Notes: a model not told the origin generated them from the sequence alone. Numbered from the stretch's first letter, positions 1 through 7,236 are shown. The stretch: 7,236 nucleotides of DNA from an uncultured bacterium (GCA_927798255.1 CAKMMH010000085.1:1-7236); one strand, 5' to 3'. Translations and numbers: made by a program.

Positions 1-1167
1 CCCTAGTCTTTGACCTAATACATAAAAGTATACATCACAAGACGAAGCCATAGCCATTTCTAAGTTTACAGGGCCATGTCCAGAATGCTTATGACAATGA
101 TAACGTCTATGACCAAAAGACAAATATCCTGGACAATTGATTTTAGTATCTTTTGTTATTACACCTTCTGAAAGTCCGGCTACTGCCATCACAGCTTTAA
201 ATACAGAGCCTGGTGGGTATGCCCCTTGAATTGCTCTATTGTGAAGTTTTCTTAGTGGTCCATTTAAATCTTTCCATGTTTCACTAGAAAGCTCTTTCGT
301 AAAAATATTAGGATCAAAAGCAGGGGCAGAAGACATTGCTAATATTTCACCTGTATTTGGATTAAGAGCTACAACTGCTCCCTTCATACCTTCTAGTGCT
401 TTGTCGCTTGCAAGTTGTACATCTTTATCGATAGTTAAATAAATACTATTTCCAGGGACTTCTGCGTCAAATGATTCCTCGCTAATTCTAATACCATTTG
501 CATTTACTTTAACAAGTTGTACTCCTTTTTTTCCTTGAAGATATTCTTCCCATTTTGATTCTATCCCATATTGACCAACAATATCACCCATAATATAGCC
601 AAGTTTTGAAAATCTGGGGTTTTTTAATTGATCTTGATTTAACTCTCTAATGTATCCTATAACATGTGATGCAAAATTATTATATTTATAATCACGAGTT
701 GGAATGATATTTACAATTACACCTGGCAATTCATATTTATGAACAACTATCTTTGCAAGTAAATCTCTATCGATATCTTTTATTAAAACTTTTGGTTCAA
801 AGCGTCGTCTTTTAGTATGGTCTTTAACTTTTAATTCTAATGTTTCAAGTGGAATATTTGAAATTTTAGATAATTTTTTTAAAACCTTTTTAATATCAGG
901 GCAGTCTTCAGTCGTTATTTCGATGTTAAATGATGGACGATTTCCTACAAGCTCCTGACCATTTCTATCATAAATTATACCTCGTGGAGCTTGCATATAA
1001 ACGGTTCTTAATAGGTTGTTTTCTGAACGATCTTTAAAATATTCCGAATTAAAAAGTTGTAAATAAACTAATCTTAAAATTATTACCAAAAAAATAATTA
1101 TAATTATAACGGCATAAATATTTACCCTTTTTTTTATATCTATTAAGCTTCGTTCATAAATTAGCAT
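1..1167 (-). CDS. mrdA: Penicillin-binding protein 2 (peptidoglycan transpeptidase), partial, C-terminus off the left edge
   Basis: The frame is open from an ATG at 1167 to base 1, giving 389 codons without a stop; the 3' end lies outside the window. PBP2 is the class B transpeptidase that cross-links peptidoglycan during side-wall elongation, anchored in the inner membrane with its catalytic domain in the periplasm. Visible in order: a short cytoplasmic start, a membrane anchor at about residues 16-37, the class B dimerisation-domain motif 'APRGIIYDRNG' at 60-70, the catalytic SxxK motif as SVFK (Ser321, Lys324) after 'YPPG', and the SxN-equivalent as SCD (376-378) followed by 'VYFY'. The KTG motif must lie beyond the edge. 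Ser321 is close to the usual place of the catalytic serine in PBP2. The start is supported by AAAGGAGA upstream, although its 14-nt gap to ATG is long. The gene begins 28 nt after mreD. rodA would be the usual next gene, which cannot be seen here. Confidence 0.95.
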   Translation of the reverse strand, partial: MLIYERSLIDIKKRVNIYAVIIIIIFLVIILRLVYLQLFNSEYFKDRSENNLLRTVYMQAPRGIIYDRNGQELVGNRPSFNIEITTEDCPDIKKVLKKLSKISNIPLETLELKVKDHTKRRRFEPKVLIKDIDRDLLAKIVVHKYELPGVIVNIIPTRDYKYNNFASHVIGYIRELNQDQLKNPRFSKLGYIMGDIVGQYGIESKWEEYLQGKKGVQLVKVNANGIRISEESFDAEVPGNSIYLTIDKDVQLASDKALEGMKGAVVALNPNTGEILAMSSAPAFDPNIFTKELSSETWKDLNGPLRKLHNRAIQGAYPPGSVFKAVMAVAGLSEGVITKDTKINCPGYLSFGHRRYHCHKHSGHGPVNLEMAMASSCDVYFYVLGQRLG

Positions 1168-1195
1168 AATTTTTTCAATATCTCCTTTTATAAAG

Positions 1196-1684
1196 CTATC
1201 TATTTTTTATAGGGTAATATTTTTTTAGTATATATATCATAATTGGACTTATTATCGCGGTCGAAATGCTTCCCAAAAGTATCTCAAAACTTATGTTATT
1301 TTTGTCAGGCAAAAAAGTAAAAATTAATATCATATATATTATGTCGCAAATAATTGATGATATTGCGGTAATTATAATTAAAGAAATTGTGGTATCTATA
1401 AAAATTCTTCCTGAAAAAATCGCAAAAAGTGTATATATCGTAACAAATGATGCAGCATAAGGACCAAGTAAAGTACTTGTGGAAATATCGTATAGGAGTC
1501 CAAGTACGAAACTAAATATTAATCCTAAAACATTAGTTTCGTAAAAACTTAAATATATAACAATAATTAAAAATAAATTAGGCATAAGAATATTAGGAAG
1601 GAGTGGTTTTAGTATTCCTCCTTGTAAGAATAATATTACTAAAGCTAATATTATGATAAGTAAAAATTTCTTAATTATATTCAT
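1196..1684 (-). CDS. mreD: Rod shape-determining membrane protein MreD
   Basis: A very hydrophobic protein of 162 residues, the usual MreD length, with about five or six predicted membrane helices (roughly 5-22, 32-48, 52-66, 76-92, 99-122 and 134-153). Residues 61-77 ('LGLLYDISTSTLLGPYA') match the family's characteristic G-x-x-x-D-x-x-S-x-x-x-x-G pattern after the second helix pair. MreD is an inner-membrane partner of MreC and PBP2 in the elongation complex. Sequence conservation in this family is low, so position between mreC and mrdA carries much of the call. The start at 1684 lies 18 nt after the mreC stop with no recognisable Shine-Dalgarno sequence, suggesting translation coupled to mreC. 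The Lys-rich segments at both ends ('NIIKK', 'KKYYPIKNR') are consistent with a cytoplasmic location of both termini. Confidence 0.92.
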   Translation of the reverse strand: MNIIKKFLLIIILALVILFLQGGILKPLLPNILMPNLFLIIVIYLSFYETNVLGLIFSFVLGLLYDISTSTLLGPYAASFVTIYTLFAIFSGRIFIDTTISLIIITAISSIICDIIYMILIFTFLPDKNNISFEILLGSISTAIISPIMIYILKKYYPIKNR

Positions 1685-1702
1685 AAATCACAATAAGTTT
1701 AA

Positions 1703-2521
1703 TTATTTTAATTTTAAAACAGTTACAAATTCTAATTTAGTAAAATCAACTATTGGCATAACTTTTATTGTATCAAATAGTCCACTTGGAATAGGGGAAA
1801 GATCAGCAACATGTCCCACAAGAAGGCCTTTTGGAAAAATTCCATCGAGTCCACTTGTTAAAACTTTATCACCAATTTTTGTATCATTATTTTTTAGAAT
1901 GTACTTAAGTTGGCAAAGTTCATTTCCGCCTCCTATAATAACTCCTCTCGCTCTACTTTGTTGTAAAAATACATCAATTGCGCTTGTCCTATCTATTAAA
2001 ATAAGCACTTTAGAAGTATTTGGACTTACATTTATCACTTGTCCCACAACTCCTTCATGACTGATAACAGGGTCACCGACCTTTATATTATCAATTTTCC
2101 CTCTATTGATGATTATTGATTGGCCCCATTTAGAAGGATTATACCCAATTATTTCAGCGCCTATTTGAGCATAATTAACTTTTCGTTTTATTTTTAAAAG
2201 TCTTTTTAATTTTCTATTTTCATATTTTTCTTCATGTAATTTTAGATTTCTTTTTTCTAATCTTGCAATTTTAAATTTTAGACTTTTGTTTTCTTCCTTT
2301 AAATTTACTAGATAAATATATTTATCTATTGTGTTGTTAAAAAAATTGACAATGTTATTACTTATATTTTGAAAAGGATACAAAACTTCGTATAGAACAT
2401 TATAAGAGTATTCAATTAGGGTTTTATCTTTTGAAGTATGATGCAAAAGTATTATTGAAGATAAAAATAATATAAGTGAACATAATGATATTTGTATTCT
2501 TTTAGAATATGTAAGTTTCAT
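1703..2521 (-). CDS. mreC: Rod shape-determining protein MreC
   Basis: A 272-residue bitopic inner-membrane protein: a short basic cytoplasmic start, one membrane helix at about residues 10-27, a Lys/Glu-rich coiled coil at about 70-112, then a periplasmic beta-rich domain to the end. The conserved MreC block is clear at 216-236: 'IGDKVLTSG' followed by 'GIFPKGLLVG'. A second conserved stretch is 'GYNPSKWGQSIIINRG' at 126-141. MreC binds PBP2 in the periplasm and is thought to switch it to its active form, linking the enzyme to MreB and MreD. The length is typical and no residues of the core block appear missing. The start at 2521 follows mreB by 56 nt; the upstream sequence is A/T-rich, lacks an evident Shine-Dalgarno site, and carries a tandem 12-bp repeat described separately. 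Confidence 0.96.
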   Translation of the reverse strand: MKLTYSKRIQISLCSLILFLSSIILLHHTSKDKTLIEYSYNVLYEVLYPFQNISNNIVNFFNNTIDKYIYLVNLKEENKSLKFKIARLEKRNLKLHEEKYENRKLKRLLKIKRKVNYAQIGAEIIGYNPSKWGQSIIINRGKIDNIKVGDPVISHEGVVGQVINVSPNTSKVLILIDRTSAIDVFLQQSRARGVIIGGGNELCQLKYILKNNDTKIGDKVLTSGLDGIFPKGLLVGHVADLSPIPSGLFDTIKVMPIVDFTKLEFVTVLKLK

Positions 2522-2538
2522 CTTAATTTTATATTAGT

Positions 2539-2562
2539 CTTAATGATAATCTTAATGATAAT
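2539..2562. repeat. Tandem duplication of a 12-bp unit between mreB and mreC
   Basis: Two perfect head-to-tail copies of CTTAATGATAAT occupy 2539-2550 and 2551-2562, inside the 56-nt gap between the mreB stop and the mreC start. On the transcribed strand the unit reads ATTATCATTAAG. A third partial match (TCTTAATTTT) lies closer to mreC. It may be a simple slippage duplication; it could also affect mRNA structure or ribosome loading at mreC. No function can be assigned from sequence. Confidence 0.85.
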
Positions 2563-2577
2563 ATGTAACCCTAATTA

Positions 2578-3657
<1,080 letters not shown>

Positions 3658-3760
3658 AGATTTTTAAATGTAAATTTAATAATTCTTTATTTATAACTAA
3701 AAAATTGCAATTAAAACCATTATTTATTTAAGATTTATTAAAAATATAACGAATTTGTTT

Positions 3761-3796
3761 AAAAAAAGAATGAAAAGATATCTTTTCTTAAGAAAA
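3761..3796 (-). terminator. Overlapping palindromes followed by a T-run; possible intrinsic terminator
   Basis: Two perfect palindromes share five bases: a 16-bp one centred on GATATC (3772-3787) and a 14-bp one centred on CTTAAG (3783-3796). Read on the minus strand, the GATATC hairpin is followed by ATTC and then seven T (3767-3761), the arrangement of a rho-independent terminator for the gene ending at 3858. The stem is A/T-rich and would be weak. The alternative is a pair of dyad operators about 160-180 nt upstream of mreB. Confidence 0.35.
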
Positions 3797-3821
3797 TAGT
3801 AGCATATTTAAAAAATAATAA

Positions 3822-3848
3822 AAGGATAGGTTAATATGATATTTCCTT
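3822..3848 (-). terminator. Weak stem-loop just after the pseudo-ABC gene
   Basis: On the minus strand AAGGA (3848-3844) can pair with TCCTT (3826-3822), beginning 10 nt after the stop codon, and the next bases are rich in T. With only five firm pairs plus two across a bulge, it is a marginal terminator or mRNA 3'-end structure. Confidence 0.2.
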
Positions 3849-3857
3849 ATTTTTAAA

Positions 3858-5276
3858 TTATTTTTTACTATTTTCTCTGCTTCGTTTAATAGCTTCTTGG
3901 AATCTTTGGTATAAAAGCTGTCTTTTAGTTTCGGCATCACTTACTTGATTAAGATTAGAAGAGCCTTGGCTTGGGTTATTATTGTAACCACTACTACCAG
4001 AATTTCCGCCGCCATAATTATAACCATCTGAATTTCCTTGATAACTTCTGACGTTATCAGGTAAATCTTTTCCAGATCCGCTAACCTCTTCTAATAATTT
4101 AAATAAGTTATTATCAGCTTTCTTTGGCATTTGCTGATTCTTATTTCTAATTAATGGCATTAAACTCTTAGATTTTAATATTTCTTTTTGTTTAAGTTGA
4201 AGCTCGATTTCATGTTTAACCCATTCTGGATAATTATCTAATATGTATGGACTATCTGTATTAACAATTTTTTTAGTTCTTCTAAGCGCTGCCATATCTC
4301 TTTTAATAATTTCGTTACGCTTTTTAATTTCCTCAAGATTAGTATCACTTTTTACTTTAAATAGCATTGCAACAATTACAAGTGATAACACTAAAAACAA
4401 AATTCCAATTCCAAATAATATTACATGGATTTTATGAAGATCCTTTTTGTTGAATTGATTGGTTACGTTATTCTCTTTAATGGGGTCATTATCATTTGTT
4501 TCGATTATGTCTTTTAAGATTTCAGGCATCGCGTTACTAATGGGAATATTGTTTATTTTGATTGGATCTTGTGTTGCCTTAAGTTTTTCATTTGTAGTGC
4601 TTGAGTCTTGATTATTAATTTCATTTCTAATTTGTTTTAGAAAATCATTCAAATCTTGGTTGTTAGTCCCAAATCCTATAGTTTTTGTTCTTGCAATACC
4701 TAACTTGTAGTTTTTAATATTACTATCATTATTTTTCCAAAATGATGGTTCGTAATCTAATTCCATTATAATTACAGGTAGGTTTTTTTTGCTTGCGTAT
4801 GTGCTTATATATTTAGCAATTGGTTCTTTCCATTGACTAATAATATCCTTAAAAGGATTTTTAATTATTAATGCCTTGTTATCATTTTGAAATCCAATAG
4901 CATATTCTAATCTTTTCTTTTTATCATCATCTAATTCATAAATTTTTAAGTTTCTTATATTGTGTAATCCATATGTATTTAAAATTACATCGATGTCACT
5001 ATTATTTTTGAAAACTTCATCTACCGACTTAGTTGAATCTTTTAATAAATCATTAAATCCAATTAAAGTATGTTCATTTGAATTGTAAGTTTCTGAATCA
5101 TTAATAGAAATTTTTAAATCATTTTTTTCGTAAGTTTGAGATAGAGCTCTTTCAAGGGAATTAATAGAAACATCAGTCCCCTTAATTACAGAAATATCTC
5201 CGGAATTACAATTAAAAATATTTATAATCTCGGCTTTATTAGATAATTCTTTTATTACAATCTTATCTATCGTCAT
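3858..5276 (-). CDS. Single-pass membrane protein with a degenerate (catalytically dead) ABC-ATPase-like N-terminal domain
   Basis: A 472-residue protein of no named family that I recognise. Residues 1-180 follow the order of an ABC ATPase but every catalytic motif is altered. The Walker A position reads 'GTDVSINSL' (33-41) against GPNGSGKST, so the lysine is Asn39. The signature reads 'LDDDKKKRL' (115-123) against LSGGQ. Walker B reads 'ALIIKNP' (135-141) against LLLDEP, so Asp/Glu become Lys139/Asn140. The H-switch His is Leu173 ('IIMELD'). ATP hydrolysis is therefore unlikely. Next come a linker (181-280), one membrane helix (about 284-306), a charged helical region (310-372), a Gly/Asn/Ser/Tyr-rich segment (about 407-441) and a basic C-terminal helix (446-472). 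The N-terminus is probably cytoplasmic and the tail periplasmic. An in-frame TAA three codons before the ATG fixes the start region, and there is no clear Shine-Dalgarno site. The frame is intact, so it is not an obvious pseudogene. It lies between holB and mreB; a scaffold or sensor role is speculation. Confidence 0.85.
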   Translation of the reverse strand: MTIDKIVIKELSNKAEIINIFNCNSGDISVIKGTDVSINSLERALSQTYEKNDLKISINDSETYNSNEHTLIGFNDLLKDSTKSVDEVFKNNSDIDVILNTYGLHNIRNLKIYELDDDKKKRLEYAIGFQNDNKALIIKNPFKDIISQWKEPIAKYISTYASKKNLPVIIMELDYEPSFWKNNDSNIKNYKLGIARTKTIGFGTNNQDLNDFLKQIRNEINNQDSSTTNEKLKATQDPIKINNIPISNAMPEILKDIIETNDNDPIKENNVTNQFNKKDLHKIHVILFGIGILFLVLSLVIVAMLFKVKSDTNLEEIKKRNEIIKRDMAALRRTKKIVNTDSPYILDNYPEWVKHEIELQLKQKEILKSKSLMPLIRNKNQQMPKKADNNLFKLLEEVSGSGKDLPDNVRSYQGNSDGYNYGGGNSGSSGYNNNPSQGSSNLNQVSDAETKRQLLYQRFQEAIKRSRENSKK

Positions 5277-5396
5277 ACTATTTTAATAAATAATCACATA
5301 TTCCTTAAGTACATGGTCGGAATTTTCAATTAATTTTATAAGTAAAAAGATAAAACAATTTAAAATATTATAGGTAGAGTTGAATTTTCCTATAAA
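5277..5396. other. Gap between holB and the pseudo-ABC gene
   Basis: A 120-nt A/T-rich stretch with no supportable gene and no convincing terminator hairpin for holB. It contains the promoter-like elements listed separately and an AAGGA at about 28 nt before the downstream ATG, too far away to serve it. Confidence 0.6.
5335..5372 (-). promoter_or_regulatory. Possible promoter elements upstream of the pseudo-ABC gene
   Basis: The minus strand carries a perfect -10 hexamer TATAAT at 5372-5367, with only a poor -35 match in front of it, and a second -10-like TATAAA at 5340-5335 preceded at 17 nt by a weak TTAAAT. Either would give the downstream gene its own transcript with a leader of roughly 50-85 nt. 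The 120-nt break after the tightly overlapped holA-tmk-holB genes fits a new transcription unit, but such matches are expected by chance in A/T-rich DNA. Confidence 0.25.
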
Positions 5397-6374
5397 TCAA
5401 TATGTTAAGGAGAGTTGATTTAGTAATTTGCTTGTATCTAGGACATTAACAAACTTTTTTAATAGTAAATTTGAAAAAATATTGTTAAGGACATCTTGTG
5501 AATTTAAATATCTTTCAAATATTAAATATTCTGAATAAATTAAATTTTCTAATGTTATAGCAAAGATATTTTTAATTTCTGGATTATTTTCTTCTAGCAT
5601 TCGGCTTCTTATTATATTTCTTAATACACCAATGTTATATTTAAGATTATCCTTATTTTTAACCAATTTCGAAACAAATGAATTTAATGCATCTACATTA
5701 CCATTTAAAATGTCGCTAATGTTATTTTGAAATTCGTCTTGAACGTTGTCATTATTTAATATCATATCAAGTTTTGTAAGGCTTCCTTCTAAAAGTTTTA
5801 CATCATCTTTTGAATTAAGATTAATATTTTTATTATTTAGAATTTCAATTATTTCATATTCTTTTAATGAATCAAAAAACCAAAGTTGACATCTCGAAAT
5901 TATTGTAATGGGTAATTTTGAATAATTTGACGTAACTAAAATAAAATAAGTGTTATCTTTTGGCTCTTCAAGAGTTTTTAGCAATATATTTGCACTTTGT
6001 TCTTTTAATAAATGCGCGTCATTAAAAATAACAAATTTATTCTTGGCGGAAAAATTTTTTAAATTCAAATTATACAGCAATTCTCTAATATTTTCAGTCT
6101 TTATTTGTTCCTTATCAGAGCATTCAATGAAGTAAAAATCAGAAATTGAGAAATTATCAAAAAGTTTACAAGATTTACATTCATCACATCCGCCAAAATA
6201 TGATATTTGTTCATTTGAATTTTTTTCACAATAAAATGTTTTTGCAAATTTTAACGCTACAAGTTTTTTTCCGATTCCTTCATCACCGTTAAATAACATA
6301 GCATGTGGAACAGCTTTAGAAATGGCAAGCTCATTTAATAAATTTAATTGTTTTTCGTGTCCTATAATTTTCAT
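5397..6374 (-). CDS. holB: DNA polymerase III delta' subunit (clamp loader)
   Basis: A 325-residue AAA+ protein of normal delta' length. Visible are the N-terminal 'GHEKQLNLL' helix, 'PHAMLFNGDEGIGKK' containing the P-loop (30-37, with Lys37 where Ser/Thr is usual), four zinc-module cysteines (49, 63, 66, 69), 'DAH' at the Walker B position (119-121), 'NILLKTLEEP' (129-138) and the 'SRCQ' motif (160-163). The last supplies the arginine finger that acts on the neighbouring clamp-loader subunit. The C-terminal half, expected to form the collar, is divergent. Delta' works with delta and DnaX to open the sliding clamp and load it on DNA. A DnaX identity is less likely given the length and the position after tmk. 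The ATG overlaps the tmk TGA (ATGA), there is no good Shine-Dalgarno site, and translation is probably coupled. Confidence 0.93.
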   Translation of the reverse strand: MKIIGHEKQLNLLNELAISKAVPHAMLFNGDEGIGKKLVALKFAKTFYCEKNSNEQISYFGGCDECKSCKLFDNFSISDFYFIECSDKEQIKTENIRELLYNLNLKNFSAKNKFVIFNDAHLLKEQSANILLKTLEEPKDNTYFILVTSNYSKLPITIISRCQLWFFDSLKEYEIIEILNNKNINLNSKDDVKLLEGSLTKLDMILNNDNVQDEFQNNISDILNGNVDALNSFVSKLVKNKDNLKYNIGVLRNIIRSRMLEENNPEIKNIFAITLENLIYSEYLIFERYLNSQDVLNNIFSNLLLKKFVNVLDTSKLLNQLSLTY

Positions 6375-7033
6375 AATTTATATATATCTTTTAGTATGCT
6401 TATAGCTTCATTAAAAACTTGTTCTTTGTTTTTTGTTGCATCGAGTATAACAAATCTTTCAGGTAGTTTTTTTGATAAATCAAGAAAACCATTTCTTACT
6501 TTTTGATGGTATTCCATTTTTTCGCTTTCAAAACTATCTTTTTCATTTGAATTTTCATTTCTTAAGTTTAATCTTTTACTTGCAGTTTCTAAATCTAAAT
6601 CGAGGATAAAGGTTATATCAGGAATACATTCCTTAATTACTTCTTTTGATACATTGTATACGAAATCAAAGTTAAGTCCACCTGCGTAAGATTGAAATGC
6701 AAGGGAAGAGTAGTAATATCTATCAGATATAAAAAATGAACCATTATTTATTGTTGGTCTAACTTTTTTAGAAACATATTCTGCACGACTTGCAGACATA
6801 ATAAAAAATTGTGCTTCTGGTGTCATTTCTTTTGAAGAAGAAAGAACAATGTTTCTTAAGCTATCTCCAATAGGGGTGCCTCCAGGTTCTTTTGAGCAAA
6901 TAACATCCTTATTATTGTTTTCTAGATAATCTTTTATATTAGCAATAAGAGTTGTTTTTCCACAGCCATTGATTCCTTCAATAACAATAAATTTGTTTAA
7001 TTTATTTGGTATATTATTTTTATCTAGAATCAT
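6371..7033 (-). CDS. tmk: Thymidylate kinase (dTMP kinase)
   Basis: A 220-residue cytoplasmic enzyme that phosphorylates dTMP to dTDP with ATP, an essential step towards dTTP. Motifs: P-loop 'GINGCGKTT' (20-28), 'EPGGTPIGD' (49-57), the substrate-binding 'SRAEYV' (82-87), the family 'DRY' (104-106) with 'SSLAFQ' after it, and the LID region (about 154-180). The P-loop lacks the arginine of type I enzymes, so the LID should supply the basic residues, as in type II enzymes. The commonly seen D-R-x-E of the LID reads 'DSFE' here (Ser167). There is an N-terminal extension of about a dozen residues before the first strand. AAAGGA (7047-7042), 8-9 nt from the ATG, supports the start. The gene overlaps its neighbours at both ends by ATGA junctions. 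Confidence 0.96.
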   Translation of the reverse strand: MILDKNNIPNKLNKFIVIEGINGCGKTTLIANIKDYLENNNKDVICSKEPGGTPIGDSLRNIVLSSSKEMTPEAQFFIMSASRAEYVSKKVRPTINNGSFFISDRYYYSSLAFQSYAGGLNFDFVYNVSKEVIKECIPDITFILDLDLETASKRLNLRNENSNEKDSFESEKMEYHQKVRNGFLDLSKKLPERFVILDATKNKEQVFNEAISILKDIYKL

Positions 7034-7236
7034 ATTACTTTTCCTTTTAGTAATCTTATAGGCGCAAGTTTAAAAAATAAATCTTCAAAGACGCTTTGTA
7101 CTCCTAAATTTTTATCTTTTAATTTAGCTTCCGCTTTTAGTATAAAATTTAATTTATTTTGGAGTTCAATTGTCGTGTAATTAGAAACAACACTGATGTT
7201 TTTTTTCACCAACCAATCCTTCATGTTACACTTAGT
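7030..7236 (-). CDS. holA: DNA polymerase III delta subunit, C-terminal fragment (rest off the right edge)
   Basis: The last 68 codons of a frame that is still open at the right edge of the window, so the ATG at 7224 is most likely an internal methionine. The visible part resembles the C-terminal collar domain of delta: 'NYTTIELQNKLNFILKAEAK' followed by 'LKDKNLGVQSVFEDLFFKL'. This lines up with the T-x-x-(E/Q)-L, E-x-x-L-K and G-x-S-V pattern near the end of E. coli HolA. Delta binds the sliding clamp and opens it. The call is strengthened by the delta' gene two genes downstream. The TGA stop overlaps the tmk start (ATGA). The clamp-binding N-terminal domain is not visible, so the identity rests on a short stretch. 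Confidence 0.72.
   Translation of the reverse strand, partial: TKCNMKDWLVKKNISVVSNYTTIELQNKLNFILKAEAKLKDKNLGVQSVFEDLFFKLAPIRLLKGKVI
7042..7047 (-). promoter_or_regulatory. Shine-Dalgarno site of tmk
   Basis: AAAGGA on the minus strand, 8 nt before the tmk ATG and inside the end of the holA frame. It is one of only two clear ribosome-binding sites in the window and fixes the tmk start. Confidence 0.7.

Noticed and set aside
1266..1460. A 64-codon plus-strand open frame inside mreD
   Set aside because: It is antisense to a hydrophobic coding sequence with no ribosome site and no recognisable product; treated as a shadow.
1653..2060. A 135-codon open frame on the plus strand across mreC and the start of mreD
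   Set aside because: It is antisense to two clearly conserved genes, its protein has no recognisable motif, and it is explained as a shadow of the coding frame.
4243..4437. A 64-codon plus-strand open frame with a hydrophobic protein
   Set aside because: It mirrors the region encoding the membrane helix of the pseudo-ABC gene on the other strand, so the hydrophobicity is a shadow effect.
3858..5276. The idea that the 472-residue gene is a decaying ABC transporter pseudogene
   Set aside because: The frame is uninterrupted for 472 codons, the hydrophobic core pattern of the domain is kept, and a well-formed membrane helix and tail follow. That argues for a retained protein without catalytic activity.
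5294..5314. A six-codon ORF (MYLRNM) ahead of the pseudo-ABC gene, considered as a leader peptide
   Set aside because: It has no Shine-Dalgarno sequence in front of it and no terminator or attenuator structure behind it; an ORF this short occurs easily by chance.
5950..6135. A 61-codon plus-strand open frame inside holB
   Set aside because: It is antisense to the conserved 'LLKTLEEP' region of holB and has no independent support.
7030..7224. A free-standing 64-residue gene starting at the ATG at 7224
   Set aside because: The frame continues upstream without a stop to the window edge and the sequence resembles the C-terminal domain of delta, so the ATG is most likely internal to holA.

Overview
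The window is a strongly A+T-rich stretch of bacterial chromosome in which every supportable gene lies on the minus strand, so it reads right to left. The organism looks like a Gram-negative rod: it has a complete MreB-MreC-MreD set followed by PBP2. The MreB sequence (start region '[19 protein letters not shown]', then '[12 protein letters not shown]' in the middle) resembles those of the former Deltaproteobacteria, including Bdellovibrionota-like lineages. That placement rests on recognition only and is tentative. TGA is used as a normal stop (holA, tmk and holB all end in TGA), so the genetic code looks standard.

Layout in transcription order. (1) 7236-5397: a tight replication/nucleotide operon, the C-terminal end of DNA polymerase III delta (holA), thymidylate kinase (tmk) and DNA polymerase III delta' (holB). 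Both junctions are ATGA stop/start overlaps. (2) 5396-5277: a 120-nt gap with possible promoter elements. (3) 5276-3858: a 472-residue single-pass membrane protein of no named family that I recognise. Its first ~180 residues read as an ABC-transporter ATPase in which Walker A, the LSGGQ signature, Walker B and the H-switch have all been replaced. A transmembrane helix, a charged helical region and a Gly/Asn/Ser/Tyr-rich tail follow. (4) 3857-3616: a 242-nt non-coding gap with terminator-like inverted repeats and a possible mreB promoter. (5) 3615-1: the cell-elongation cluster mreB, mreC, mreD and mrdA (PBP2). mrdA runs off the left edge after 389 codons, before its KTG motif.

How the genes work together: delta and delta' are parts of the clamp loader that places the sliding clamp on DNA, and Tmk supplies dTDP for dTTP synthesis. 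MreB filaments with MreC, MreD and PBP2 form the core of the elongasome that builds the side wall. The pseudo-ABC membrane protein sits between the two groups, directly upstream of mreB, and is the most unusual object here. A role linked to the envelope or to cell shape is suggested by position and topology, but this is inference. No RNA genes, mobile elements, CRISPR arrays or plus-strand genes were found.
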